This document shows, in pieces, positions 1-6,772 of a stretch of DNA of 16,262 nucleotides. The stretch is taken from the NCBI GenBank assembly GCA_015661045.1, contig JACVQG010000003.1, positions 1-16,262 of the forward strand, written 5' to 3'. The notes beneath the pieces are model-generated. The model was not told where the DNA came from, ran no database searches, and worked only from the letters and a program-made list of their open reading frames with translations. Both the position numbers and the translations under genes were made by a program. Numbering within the stretch: the first letter of the stretch is position 1; each line of letters begins with the position of its first letter. This stretch comes from Dehalococcoidia bacterium (GTDB taxonomy: Bacteria; Chloroflexota; Dehalococcoidia; JACVQG01).

Positions 1-145
1 GCGGTGGTGTTGCCGTAGCAGTTGCCGGGACTTTAGGTATCGTGGGCGTGGGAGAAGCTGGTTTTGGAGACTGGCAACCTGTCACCATTAACTGAGTGCC
101 AACAAGAATAGATATTATTGTGCCCACCACTCTATAATGCAACAT
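1..145 (-). CDS. Putative lipoprotein, N-terminal part only (runs off the left edge)
   Basis: Read on the minus strand from the ATG at 145, the first 48 codons have the form of a lipoprotein signal peptide. There is a short basic start (MLHYR), a hydrophobic stretch (VVGTIISILVGTQLMV), then a lipobox-like VTG-C with the cysteine near residue 24. A low-complexity Pro/Thr/Ala linker follows (SPKPASPTPTIPKV and onward), as is usual between a lipid-anchored cysteine and an extracytoplasmic domain. The mature domain lies outside the window, so the function is unknown. No in-frame ATG, GTG or TTG lies just upstream, which supports this start, but the ribosome site is weak (AAAGCGGA). It sits 63 bases after the frameshifted gene on the same strand, possibly at the end of that operon. 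A plus-strand reading of the same bases is much less protein-like. Confidence 0.55.
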   Translation of the reverse strand, partial: MLHYRVVGTIISILVGTQLMVTGCQSPKPASPTPTIPKVPATATATPP

Positions 146-156
146 TTCCGCTTTCT

Positions 157-176
157 CACAGGCAGAGACGCCTGTG
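157..176. repeat. Short palindromic repeat (CACAGGC/GCCTGTG hairpin)
   Basis: CACAGGC (157-163) and GCCTGTG (170-176) are perfect inverted arms around a six-base loop. On the minus strand the element reads GTGGCACAGGCGTCTC and onward. It lies between the stop of the nucleotidyltransferase-fold gene and the lipoprotein start, in the 5' leader of the latter. It resembles the other intergenic palindromes in this window, which share a GGCA...TGCC style of arm, but it has no GTAG/CTAC edge. There is no T-run, so it is not an obvious terminator. Confidence 0.6.
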
Positions 177-208
177 CCACCAGAATAAAAAACCTGTTAT
201 CTCTGTCC

Positions 209-1271
209 CTATCCCATGTTCTCGGCTACTTCCAAGAGGGCTAAAAAACCTCCAGCGACCAGAGATTGTCCTCCCAGAATTACTGGAATTGGGGCGTTTA
301 CTGCTTCCCGTGTAAATTCCCTTATAATCGGGTCATCTATCCGGTCTGGTTCACCCAGGTCGGAAAGAAATCGGTCTTTCTGGCTGGGATGGAGATGAAG
401 ATGATGAAAAATGACACGGCTGGAAAAACCTCCTGGGCCCTACCTCCTGAAGATAAAACCCCAGGATAGACCCGCCACCTCCCGACTCCTCCCTCCCATC
501 CGCTCTTAACCCCCGCTCCTCGGAAAGAAAGCGAACCCGGCAAGCAGTCCGTTTCTCCAACTGCGCCCACAAATGGCTGCCGGCCCGTCCGGCGACCACA
601 ATTTCAGCCTTTTTATCCTTAAAGATTTTAATAGCCCTAACGAGCCTGGAAGTATCCATCTCAATAGAATCCAGGTAAGCCTTCGTATGCGGACCAATTC
701 CGGGGTGTAATTGTAGTATGGACAGGTCGGTCGGGGTATCTACATCAAACTGGCTTTCTGCATCGCGCGGCATGAGCTGTTGTTTCAACCCCGTCTCAGC
801 AAGTAATCGGGCAATAGGATTATCTGTTGAAGGCAGGGATATATTATCAATAGCCGAACCGGGGGTAAAGGCTACCATATCGGAAGAGTAATAGTTATTG
901 GTAATAACCAGGTTACATGAGCTTTCAAGCTCTTGAGCTATGCCGACAAACCTGGAGGAGGGTGCAAGAGGTAGCGCCCCACCGCCGATATAAAAAGGAA
1001 TATCTATATTATATTTATGTATAATATCTCGCAGATTTTGCCCGAAATGAAAAGGCTGGATAGCAGGTTCCTCTACAACTTCACCAACTCCCCACCTGAA
1101 CATACGCGGCCTATCGGTTACTACTATTGACCGGGAAAATACCCCGGCGACTCCGGCACGTTCAAGGATATCGCAGACAATGGCTCTCTGCGTCCCGGCC
1201 ATCATCTCAGCAACCGGGCTACCACCCAGCCCACCAATAAATACAATAAGAGTTGGTTTCACATCTGCCAC
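209..1271 (-). CDS. Nucleotidyltransferase-fold protein (MobA/CofC-like N-terminal half), frameshifted near 424-440
   Basis: Uncharacterised protein of about 350 residues if read across one frameshift. The N-terminal half looks like a nucleotide-sugar-transferase (GT-A) fold. It has a Gly-rich start (LIVFIGGLGGSP), VITNNYYSSDMV mid-domain, and FDVDTPTDL, the D-x-D-T-P-x-D-L signature seen in MobA/CofC-type nucleotidyltransferases. The second half (from about KKAEIVVAGRAGSHLW) I do not recognise. The frame starting at GTG 1271 continues to a stop at 351, but its last 22 codons are Ser/Pro-rich and unlike protein. After about 440 a second minus-strand frame opens and gives a much better tail (RFLSDLGEPDRIDDPIIREF, then VILGGQSLVAGGFLALLEV), ending with TAG at 209-211. 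Joining them means skipping one base, probably in the A5 run (424-428) or GGGCCC (435-440) of the plus strand. It starts 25 bases after hpf and is likely co-transcribed. The start is uncertain: an alternative GTG lies at 1262. Confidence 0.7.
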
Positions 1272-1296
1272 CGGGGCAGGCCCCTTTAAAATATTT

Positions 1297-1845
1297 TTAA
1301 CCTAATTCAGGCTCAATCAGTCCGTATTGGCCGTCCCGACGACGGTAAACAACATTAAACCGGTTATTGTTAGTACTCACGAATATGAAAAACTCATGCC
1401 CTAATAGTTCCATCTGTTCGATCGCCTCATCCACAGCCATGGGTTTTACATTAAAGTGTTTGGTTTTTACTAAACGCGCGGTATCTTCAGCCTCATCGGT
1501 TGACTCACCAACAGGTTCCTCAAAACGTTCGCCCTCCCTACGACCTTTACCGTGCCGCCTCCCCTTAAAACGTTCGATTTGCCTATCCAGAACGTCGGCT
1601 ACACTATCGATAGCAGCCGTCAACACCGGAGCACGAACCTCACCCCGCAGTAACGTTCCACGACTATTCACAGTTACCTGTACTACAAACCGGTCCTGCG
1701 GCTCTTTAGTCTTTTCCCGGGTGATTTCTACCGTAGACTCACTAATGTTAGGTAAATGATGTGTCAGTCTACCCAGTTTCTTTTCCAGATACTGGCGTTC
1801 CACATCGGAAATTTCCACATTTTTGCTGGTTACCCGCAAATCCAT
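1297..1845 (-). CDS. hpf: Ribosome hibernation promoting factor, long form
   Basis: A cytoplasmic ribosome-binding protein. In the family, long-form HPF binds the 30S subunit at the mRNA/tRNA channel and pairs 70S ribosomes into inactive 100S dimers in stationary phase or starvation. The N-terminal S30AE domain covers about residues 1-95 (DLRVTSKNVEISDVERQYLE at the start). A charged linker with an RRHGKGRREG stretch follows. The C-terminal dimerisation domain has the hallmark VKTKHFNVKPMAVDEAIEQM, MELLGHEFFIF and NVVYRRRDGQYGLIEPE. The length of 182 residues is normal for the long form. I chose the ATG at 1845 because AGGGGAG then stands 7 bases away. An in-frame ATG at 1851 lies directly against that ribosome site and is less likely. 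It lies 31 bases after comF on the same strand, so probably in one operon. Confidence 0.95.
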   Translation of the reverse strand: MDLRVTSKNVEISDVERQYLEKKLGRLTHHLPNISESTVEITREKTKEPQDRFVVQVTVNSRGTLLRGEVRAPVLTAAIDSVADVLDRQIERFKGRRHGKGRREGERFEEPVGESTDEAEDTARLVKTKHFNVKPMAVDEAIEQMELLGHEFFIFVSTNNNRFNVVYRRRDGQYGLIEPELG

Positions 1846-1876
1846 GAGCATTCTCCCCTAATTAAAAATTAAAAAA

Positions 1877-2602
1877 TCAGACATCTCTGGCGACTGTCAA
1901 ACCCCAAACTGAACTTGCTCCGGCGGACACAATACTCCTGGCGGCAGCATCCAGAGTGGCCCCAGTCGTGCAAACATCATCCAATAAAACCACCCGCTTA
2001 CCCTGTAGGATTGAGCTGCTACATTCAAAGGCGCCTGCAGCATTTGCCCACCGTTCTTCAATGCTGGCGGTTCTAACCTGGGGCACGGTATTTTTCTTCC
2101 TGGTAAGAGCAGACGTTACGACTGGTAGGCCGCCCCTTTTACCCAATTCACGAGCCAGCAATTCAGACTGATTATACCCTCTTGAGCGTAACTTGGCGCG
2201 GTGTAGCGGGATGGGTACTAATACGTCCCCGGACAGAGTATGGCTCCGCCAATAATCAAAGAGCAACTCACCTAAAGGAACAGCCAGAGAGCGATGGTTT
2301 CTATATTTTAATTCATGGATAGCCTGGCGCATTACTCCCTGGAACTGAAAAGGAGCATGTATCTCTATAGTTAATGGCCAAGTCCGGCATGGCTGACACC
2401 CACCGTTTGTCCCCAGGGGACGACTGCATCCGGGACAGAGATTCCCTTCCAGGTGGGGTAAAAGGTGTGCACAATCCGCACACAAACTTCTACCCGTCCT
2501 TCCACAACCCACGCAACGAAGCGGAAACAATTGGTCGAAGAATATTTGGAGCGATTGTTTCCAGATGGGTAATGGTTTCACCCGGACTGGACTGGAGGTC
2601 AC
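1877..2602 (-). CDS. comF: ComF family phosphoribosyltransferase-like protein
   Basis: Of the ComF family, known from competent bacteria as a cytoplasmic protein needed for DNA uptake and for linking transport to recombination. It is also conserved in species not known to be competent. The N-terminus carries a zinc-binding set: Cys30-x2-Cys33, Cys41-x2-Cys44, Cys56-x2-Cys59 and Cys69-x2-Cys72. The C-terminal half is a type I phosphoribosyltransferase fold. It has VLVPIPLHRAKLRSRGYNQ (about 127-145), the ComF signature, and the PRPP-loop motif VVLLDDVCTTGATL (204-217). At 241 residues it is full length. The GTG at 2602 is only 2 bases from an AGGTGA, so a GTG seven codons later (MKPLPIW) is a possible alternative start. 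It follows the zinc-ribbon gene by 21 bases and precedes hpf, which suggests co-transcription. Confidence 0.92.
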   Translation of the reverse strand: MTSSPVRVKPLPIWKQSLQIFFDQLFPLRCVGCGRTGRSLCADCAHLLPHLEGNLCPGCSRPLGTNGGCQPCRTWPLTIEIHAPFQFQGVMRQAIHELKYRNHRSLAVPLGELLFDYWRSHTLSGDVLVPIPLHRAKLRSRGYNQSELLARELGKRGGLPVVTSALTRKKNTVPQVRTASIEERWANAAGAFECSSSILQGKRVVLLDDVCTTGATLDAAARSIVSAGASSVWGLTVARDV

Positions 2603-2623
2603 TTCACCTGAACGCAGGGGCGG

Positions 2624-2836
2624 TTATCGCGCCCGAACTACATGCTGTGCGCCGCTTATTATAGGCTCATTAAGGTAAATATCGCCGTTGCGGATTTTAA
2701 GATTGAATCCACAATCAGGATTTGTACATACCCATGCTTTATAATGGACTGCAGCCCCCTGGCTGCCAAAATCGGACAAAGGAACTAAATCGCCCGTCTT
2801 GCATTTCTGACATTTGGGCATCTCAAACTGGTCCAC
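2624..2836 (-). CDS. Small zinc-ribbon protein of unknown function
   Basis: A 70-residue protein that I cannot assign to a named family. It has a zinc-ribbon layout: Cys9-x2-Cys12 (PKCQKCKTGDLVPL), then CTNPDC about 25 residues later, forming a four-cysteine metal site with a short beta-rich linker (AVHYKAWVC). The tail (GNDIYL-like, then EPIISGAQHVVRAR) is charged and without a domain. The GTG start at 2836 is well supported by GGAGGAGG five bases upstream. It is the first gene behind the promoter at 2889-2917 and is followed closely by comF. Nucleic-acid binding or a chaperone-like accessory role would be usual for such ribbons, but nothing in the sequence decides this. Confidence 0.8.
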   Translation of the reverse strand: MDQFEMPKCQKCKTGDLVPLSDFGSQGAAVHYKAWVCTNPDCGFNLKIRNGDIYLNEPIISGAQHVVRAR

Positions 2837-2888
2837 TGAATCCTCCTCCCAACAAATAGATATATCTTATAAGCTAAAACCATTGCGT

Positions 2889-2917
2889 AGTATATCACCG
2901 AATCCCCTTGTTTACAA
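2889..2917 (-). promoter_or_regulatory. Sigma70-type promoter for the zinc-ribbon/comF/hpf operon
   Basis: On the minus strand, TTGTAA (2917-2912, 4 of 6 to the -35 consensus) and TATACT (2894-2889, 5 of 6 to the -10) are separated by exactly 17 bases. The predicted transcript starts near 2882, leaving a 46-base leader with a strong ribosome site before the GTG at 2836. The -35 box overlaps the stop codon of thpR, so this is an internal promoter that splits the minus-strand genes into two transcription units. Predicted from sequence only. Confidence 0.6.
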
Positions 2918-3496
2918 GAGAGAAAACCCATAGGATTCTATCCTGCTATAGATAGCTCCTCCCGGTGTCAACTGGCTTTTCATCAGGTTAAGAGACTCGA
3001 CTTTATGCAAAGGCAGAGACTCTAGTTTGGCAGCTAAAAAACGTTGTCCGAAACTCTGTCTTACCTGGGGCGGCATGTCATCTCTTAACCGCGCCAGGGT
3101 AAGATGGGGTACAAAAGCACGGTTTTCTTTAACAAAACCTAATGGAGAGAGGGCGGTATCCACCGCTTGTTGCAATATAACCAGCTTATCCACCTCACCC
3201 ACTACAGCCACCCATAATACCCTGGGGCGGCGGGGATCCGGGAAAACCCCCAAACCTTCCACTCCAACAGAAAAGGCTTTTATTTTTTTAACGGCGTCAA
3301 CCAGATTTTTCGAGATTAAACTAATCCGGTCTGATTGGACCTCACCCAGAAATTTTATAGTTAAATGGATACTACCCGGGTCAACCCATTTAACACCCTT
3401 TGGAGTAAATGGTTTCAACTGCTCCTGTAACCGGTCCAGACCCTGTTTAACCTGTGGCGGGAGCTCAATAGCTATGAAAGAACGAATAGTTTCCAC
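2912..3496 (-). CDS. thpR: RNA 2',3'-cyclic phosphodiesterase (2H superfamily)
   Basis: Of the ThpR/LigT family: cytoplasmic enzymes that open RNA 2',3'-cyclic phosphates to 2'-phosphates in vitro. The biological substrate is generally unclear. The start METIRSFIAIELPPQVK is typical of the family. The two catalytic H-x-T-x motifs are both intact: His44-Leu-Thr-Ile in SIHLTIKFLGEV and His131-Leu-Thr-Leu in FVPHLTLARLR. The length of 194 residues is normal. The GTG start at 3496 lies three bases after the stop of the amidohydrolase gene, with AGGG inside the end of that gene as ribosome site, so the two are probably translationally coupled. The same CDS contains the -35 box of the downstream promoter at its stop codon. 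Confidence 0.93.
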   Translation of the reverse strand: METIRSFIAIELPPQVKQGLDRLQEQLKPFTPKGVKWVDPGSIHLTIKFLGEVQSDRISLISKNLVDAVKKIKAFSVGVEGLGVFPDPRRPRVLWVAVVGEVDKLVILQQAVDTALSPLGFVKENRAFVPHLTLARLRDDMPPQVRQSFGQRFLAAKLESLPLHKVESLNLMKSQLTPGGAIYSRIESYGFSLL

Positions 3497-3499
3497 AAA

Positions 3500-4342
3500 T
3501 TACCCTATCTTCAACAGTTTTTGGGCATTGCCCCCAAGTATGGCGTTGGTGTCATGGACGCCCAATTCTACTGAACGGATTTGAGATACCAAACGCCCGG
3601 CAGATAGTAAAGGATAATCGCTACCAAACAAGATTTTATCGCTTCCTATTATTTCCGATACACTCCGATAAATTTGCGGTTTATACAAAAGGGGAGTGGC
3701 TGCTGTATCAAAATAGGCATTTTGGAATGCCGTTGCGACTTCAGGCATTAAAGCATAAAAAGGAAGACCCCCCCCCCAGTGGGCACATACAACAGAAACA
3801 TCAGGAAAAGCCGTTATAAAACGATAAACTTGGTCTGGGGTAACCTGGCCTTTACCCTTATAATCATGGCCTACCGGCTCGGAGGTATGAAACAGTAAAA
3901 TCAAGCCCAGTTTTTTGGCCGCTTCTGCTATAGGCGCCATTGATACTTTGTCTGCCAAGTCAAAGCCCTGCGCATCGGGCCTGAGTTCACCCACCCCTTT
4001 AAATCCTGCCCTGGCGCAGCGCTCCATCTCATAAATAGCTTTTTCGCCTGTTAAAGGCTGAATAGCGCAAAACCCGACCAATCTATCAGGATAACGTGAT
4101 ATGGCTTCCAATATATAGTTATTAGTTTCAACGCATAATTCGTGGCTCTGCCAGCCAAAGTTCAATGCCACAGATATATCAATCCCATCCTTGTCCATAG
4201 CGCTTACCAGGTCTTCCGCAGTGGCGATCTTTGCCGCGGGAGATGAATAAAGCGACTGGAAACATGAGTCCCCGTCAAGATATTTCTCCCGGTGTTCCTT
4301 TAGCCCAGGGTGGAAAATGTGGGTGTGAAAATCAACAATCAT
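3500..4342 (-). CDS. Amidohydrolase-2 family metal-dependent hydrolase
   Basis: A TIM-barrel hydrolase or decarboxylase of the amidohydrolase superfamily (Amidohydro_2 type), probably cytoplasmic. The metal and catalytic residues expected for the fold are visible: His6-x-His8 in VDFHTHIFHPG, Glu119 in GVGELRPDA, His152 in LLFHTSEP, His188 in CAHWGGG, and Asp242 in LFGSDYPLL. The length of 280 residues fits this subgroup. Family members act on many substrates (aromatic carboxylic acids, lactones, N-acyl compounds), so the reaction cannot be named. It is the first gene of a pair with thpR. The ribosome site before ATG 4342 is poor, but a TATAAT stands nine bases upstream, so a leaderless transcript is possible. 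A terminator-like hairpin precedes that. Confidence 0.85.
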   Translation of the reverse strand: MIVDFHTHIFHPGLKEHREKYLDGDSCFQSLYSSPAAKIATAEDLVSAMDKDGIDISVALNFGWQSHELCVETNNYILEAISRYPDRLVGFCAIQPLTGEKAIYEMERCARAGFKGVGELRPDAQGFDLADKVSMAPIAEAAKKLGLILLFHTSEPVGHDYKGKGQVTPDQVYRFITAFPDVSVVCAHWGGGLPFYALMPEVATAFQNAYFDTAATPLLYKPQIYRSVSEIIGSDKILFGSDYPLLSAGRLVSQIRSVELGVHDTNAILGGNAQKLLKIG

Positions 4343-4351
4343 TCAAACTCT

Positions 4352-4357
4352 ATTATA
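4352..4357 (-). promoter_or_regulatory. Consensus -10 box close to the amidohydrolase start
   Basis: TATAAT on the minus strand ends nine bases before ATG 4342, so a transcript started from it would be leaderless or nearly so. That would explain the missing ribosome site. No convincing -35 is present: the bases 17 upstream are part of the T-run of the terminator-like hairpin. Weak call. Confidence 0.35.
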
Positions 4358-4374
4358 CATGGCCGAGAACCGCT

Positions 4375-4428
4375 AAAAAAAGCCCCTGACTAACCCGGTG
4401 AATGCTTTCCTGGAGCACCGGCGTCAGG
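4375..4428 (-). terminator. Intrinsic terminator (or attenuator) upstream of the amidohydrolase gene
   Basis: Read on the minus strand, CCTGAC (4428-4423) pairs with GTCAGG (4390-4385) and CCGGTG (4421-4416) pairs with CACCGG (4400-4395), with a small internal loop between the stems and a 15-base apical loop. The hairpin is followed by GGC and seven T (4381-4375), the textbook form of a Rho-independent terminator. No recognisable minus-strand gene precedes it. It may insulate the amidohydrolase from antisense transcription, end a small RNA, or act as a leader attenuator 32 bases before the start codon. Confidence 0.65.
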
Positions 4429-4578
4429 ATAAAATATGCCCCCACCCCCCATATCATAAAATATAATGGGGTATTTTATATGTGCCAAGCAAAGTCCCGG
4501 AATTATGCTGTCCGTATCTACTCCTCTTTGGTAAAGAACATTTACTGAACAATGTTTAAACTATTTATGAACAAGGTC

Positions 4579-4607
4579 TTGACAATTATTAAAATATGTG
4601 TTAGATT
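4579..4607 (+). promoter_or_regulatory. Sigma70-type promoter at the head of the pilus cluster
   Basis: TTGACA (4579-4584, perfect -35) and TAGATT (4602-4607, 4 of 6 to the -10) are 17 bases apart in AT-rich DNA. The expected start near 4614 gives a leader of about 19 bases carrying AGGAGGG (4621-4627) five bases before ATG 4633. This arrangement fixes the true start of the helix-turn-helix gene, because any upstream in-frame ATG would lie inside or before the promoter. Confidence 0.75.
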
Positions 4608-4632
4608 AATTCTTGTAAATAGGAGGGAAACA

Positions 4633-4863
4633 ATGTTAAGGAAAAGCGACCGGATAAAACACATAGAGGAAAAATACCATCGTCCCATCGAAAGGCTTCT
4701 GCGGGACATGTATAACGACGAAGGCAAAAAACTGCCTGAGATGGCCCTGGAGTTGGGAGTAAGCCGCAGCACCGTCTACTACTGGATGCTTCGGTACGGC
4801 TTCACGCTAGAGCGCAAGGCGCTAACCAGGGATGAAACCCTGGAAGTTAAAAAGGGCCGGTAG
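4633..4863 (+). CDS. Small helix-turn-helix DNA-binding protein
   Basis: A 76-residue basic protein. Residues about 30-60 form a helix-turn-helix of the homeodomain/resolvase type: LPEMALELGVSRSTVYYWML has the Ala-x3-Gly turn and the SRSTVYYW recognition helix. The N-terminal part (KYHRPIERLLRDMYNDEGKK) supplies a first helix, and the basic tail (LEVKKGR) is unstructured. The start at 4633 is set by AGGAGGG and the promoter just upstream. The in-frame ATG at 4552 and the others before 4633 lie upstream of or inside the promoter and are not used. It is the first gene of the pilus cluster, 39 bases before pilB, so a local regulator of pilus genes is a reasonable guess. Specific family and targets are not recognised. 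Confidence 0.85.
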   Translation: MLRKSDRIKHIEEKYHRPIERLLRDMYNDEGKKLPEMALELGVSRSTVYYWMLRYGFTLERKALTRDETLEVKKGR

Positions 4864-4902
4864 GCTCCACTTTGGATAGAGGACTGATAGAGGTTATTTG
4901 AA

Positions 4903-6606
4903 ATGATGGAACGGGGTAAACTGGGGGCGAAAAAGGATATGGGGCAGATCCTCCTGGAGGGAGCTTTTATCAAAGCCCCGGAATTGAAAGCCGCCCAGGA
5001 AACAGCCAAGCGCACCGGCAGGAAGCTGACTGAGATATTGCTAACTCAGAATCTGGTTACTCCTGAGACCATGGCAACGGTTCTGAGCTTCCAGCATGGC
5101 GCTCCCATCATAGACCTCAAACAGTTCGATATTCAACCACAGGCCGTGGCCCTTATTCCGGAAAATGTTGCCCGGGAAAATAGCGTTTTACCACTGTCGG
5201 TTGATGGAGAAGTGTTAACAGTGGCAATGGACGACCCGGGGGATATTCAACTAATAGATAACCTGTCCTCCCTGAGCCGGAAAAGAATTCGCCCCGTAAT
5301 CCCACTTCATGGCGGCATCAAAGCATCAATAGATACCCATTACCGGTTGACGGCTCAAATACAGCAACAGGTTACCCAGGTAGTGGAAACTGCTCAAGCC
5401 CAGGTCTCCGCAGAATCTATGTTAGCTCCCGATGCCGTTACCCAGGCGCCTATTGTTCGCGCTTTAGACATGATTATCACTCAGGCTGTAAAAGATAGGG
5501 CATCGGATATTCACATAGAACCACAGGAAGATAAGATAAAAATCCGTTACCGCATTGATGGTATCCTGCATGAAGCGGTTACACTGCCTCTTGGTGTACA
5601 TTCGGCCCTCATTTCCCGTATCAAAGTAATATCTAATATGAACATCGCTGAGCGACGCAGACCTCAGGACGGCCAGTTTAGCACCACAATAGCCAACAGG
5701 GCCATTGACTTCCGCGTGGCTACAGCCGAGACCACTTATGGAGAAATGGTGGTATTAAGAGTATTGGATAAATCGTCTTCGGTTTTAAATCTGCCGGATG
5801 TTGGTTTCTCCACTCAATTACTGGAAAACTACAAACGGATGCTGGACTCTCCCTTCGGTATGATACTTGTAAGCGGGCCTACCGGTAGTGGTAAGACCAC
5901 CACACTATATGCATCTCTTCGTTCTCTCGACCCCAGCAGCCGGAACATTATGACCGTGGAAGACCCGGTAGAATACCGCTTCAGCAATATTAATCAGATT
6001 CAGGTAAACCCACAGGCAGATATCACCTTTGCCCGCGGGCTGAGAGCCATTATGCGCCTTGACCCCGATATTATCCTGGTGGGGGAAATCCGGGACCAGG
6101 AAACGGCCAATGTGGCAGTCCAGGCAGCGCTGACAGGTCACCTGGTTCTGAGTACGATACACGCTAACGACGCCGTCGGAGCGCTGGTACGGCTTATAGA
6201 CCTGGGGATAGAGCCTTTCCTCGTCACTTCAGCCGTTATTGCAACCCTATCCCAGCGGCTGGTTAGAAAAATATGTCCTTATTGCCGCACCCTGGGACCG
6301 GTTCCTCCGGCAGATGCAATGGCCTATCAACAAGAGATGCAGGAGACAAGGACGGACTTCTATCAGGGGCGGGGGTGTAACTTCTGCTCCAGGACAGGAT
6401 CCCTGGGCAGGACAACCGTTATCGAGATGCTCTCTATGACCGATCAGATACGGCAACTCGTGAACCGGCAGGCCGGTTCCTCTGAAATAAAGACCCAGGC
6501 TTTGCGGGACGGAATGACAACCATGCGTCGGGATGGCATGCTCAAGGCAAGGGATGGCATTACGACACCTGCAGAGATAGTACGTAACGTATTCACCATC
6601 GTATAA
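4903..6606 (+). CDS. pilB: Type IV pilus assembly ATPase
   Basis: A hexameric cytoplasmic motor ATPase of the GspE/PilB family that drives pilin polymerisation through the platform protein PilC. The N-terminal MshEN-type domain (about 10-150) precedes the N2 domain with ASDIHIEP (200-207) and RYRIDG (215-220). The catalytic core has the Walker A motif GPTGSGKT (325-332), the Asp box TVEDPVEYRF (351-360), Walker B DIILVGEIRD (389-398) and the His box TGHLVLSTIHAND (411-423). The tetracysteine zinc site is Cys458-x2-Cys461 with Cys492-x2-Cys495. At 567 residues it is complete. The ribosome site AGAGGT (4889-4894) is eight bases before ATG 4903; a second ATG follows at once. PilB rather than a retraction ATPase (PilT) is indicated by the MshEN domain, the zinc site and the adjacency to pilC. 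Confidence 0.97.
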   Translation: MMERGKLGAKKDMGQILLEGAFIKAPELKAAQETAKRTGRKLTEILLTQNLVTPETMATVLSFQHGAPIIDLKQFDIQPQAVALIPENVARENSVLPLSVDGEVLTVAMDDPGDIQLIDNLSSLSRKRIRPVIPLHGGIKASIDTHYRLTAQIQQQVTQVVETAQAQVSAESMLAPDAVTQAPIVRALDMIITQAVKDRASDIHIEPQEDKIKIRYRIDGILHEAVTLPLGVHSALISRIKVISNMNIAERRRPQDGQFSTTIANRAIDFRVATAETTYGEMVVLRVLDKSSSVLNLPDVGFSTQLLENYKRMLDSPFGMILVSGPTGSGKTTTLYASLRSLDPSSRNIMTVEDPVEYRFSNINQIQVNPQADITFARGLRAIMRLDPDIILVGEIRDQETANVAVQAALTGHLVLSTIHANDAVGALVRLIDLGIEPFLVTSAVIATLSQRLVRKICPYCRTLGPVPPADAMAYQQEMQETRTDFYQGRGCNFCSRTGSLGRTTVIEMLSMTDQIRQLVNRQAGSSEIKTQALRDGMTTMRRDGMLKARDGITTPAEIVRNVFTIV

Positions 6607-6662
6607 AAATCAATCGTGGAAACGCTCTGAGGGTAATCCAATCTCTGAGCTTTAATCCAAAA

Positions 6663-6699
6663 GGGAAACCCCCTCCTGCCAGACCAGGGGGGGTTTCCC
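6663..6699. terminator. Strong GC-rich hairpin between pilB and pilC
   Basis: GGGAAACCCCC (6663-6673) and GGGGGTTTCCC (6689-6699) form an 11-bp perfect stem that can extend by two more pairs. No T-run follows on the plus strand; on the minus strand the stem is followed by TTTT. It could reduce read-through from pilB into pilC, stabilise the pilB mRNA 3' end, or be a Rho-assisted terminator. A promoter for pilC follows within 30 bases, which fits a break between two transcription units. Confidence 0.5.
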
Positions 6700-6720
6700 A
6701 CTCTGAACAACTCCTTCATA

Positions 6721-6750
6721 TTGGAATCTATGACACACGAAGGTTATAAT
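6721..6750 (+). promoter_or_regulatory. Promoter for pilC-pilN-pilO-pilM
   Basis: TTGGAA (6721-6726, 4 of 6) and a perfect TATAAT (6745-6750) lie 18 bases apart. The predicted start near 6757 lies after the in-frame GTG's ribosome site (AGGGA, 6751-6755), so a transcript from here would favour the ATG at 6773 as start of pilC. Found directly downstream of the 6663-6699 hairpin. Confidence 0.55.
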
Positions 6751-6772
6751 AGGGATAAAGGTGTATCAGGGG

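Noticed and set aside
3..95. Plus-strand open frame ending at TGA 93-95 (Gly/Val-rich tail of a protein)
   Set aside because: The minus-strand reading of the same bases has a start codon, a lipobox and a Pro/Thr linker, which is far more specific. The plus-strand frame is a low-complexity shadow of it.
337..570. Third minus-strand frame across the frameshift region
   Set aside because: Its product has no protein-like features before or after the shift point, unlike the two frames that I joined.
4552..4632. Extended start of the helix-turn-helix gene at ATG 4552
   Set aside because: The added codons lie over the promoter (4579-4607) and its flank, and the strong ribosome site is at 4621-4627, so translation starts at 4633.
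4343..4632. T-box or other known riboswitch upstream of the amidohydrolase
   Set aside because: A GAGGAGTAGATA stretch recalls a T-box stem I, but the conserved antiterminator bulge (GGTGG-ACC type) and the distal loop are not present.
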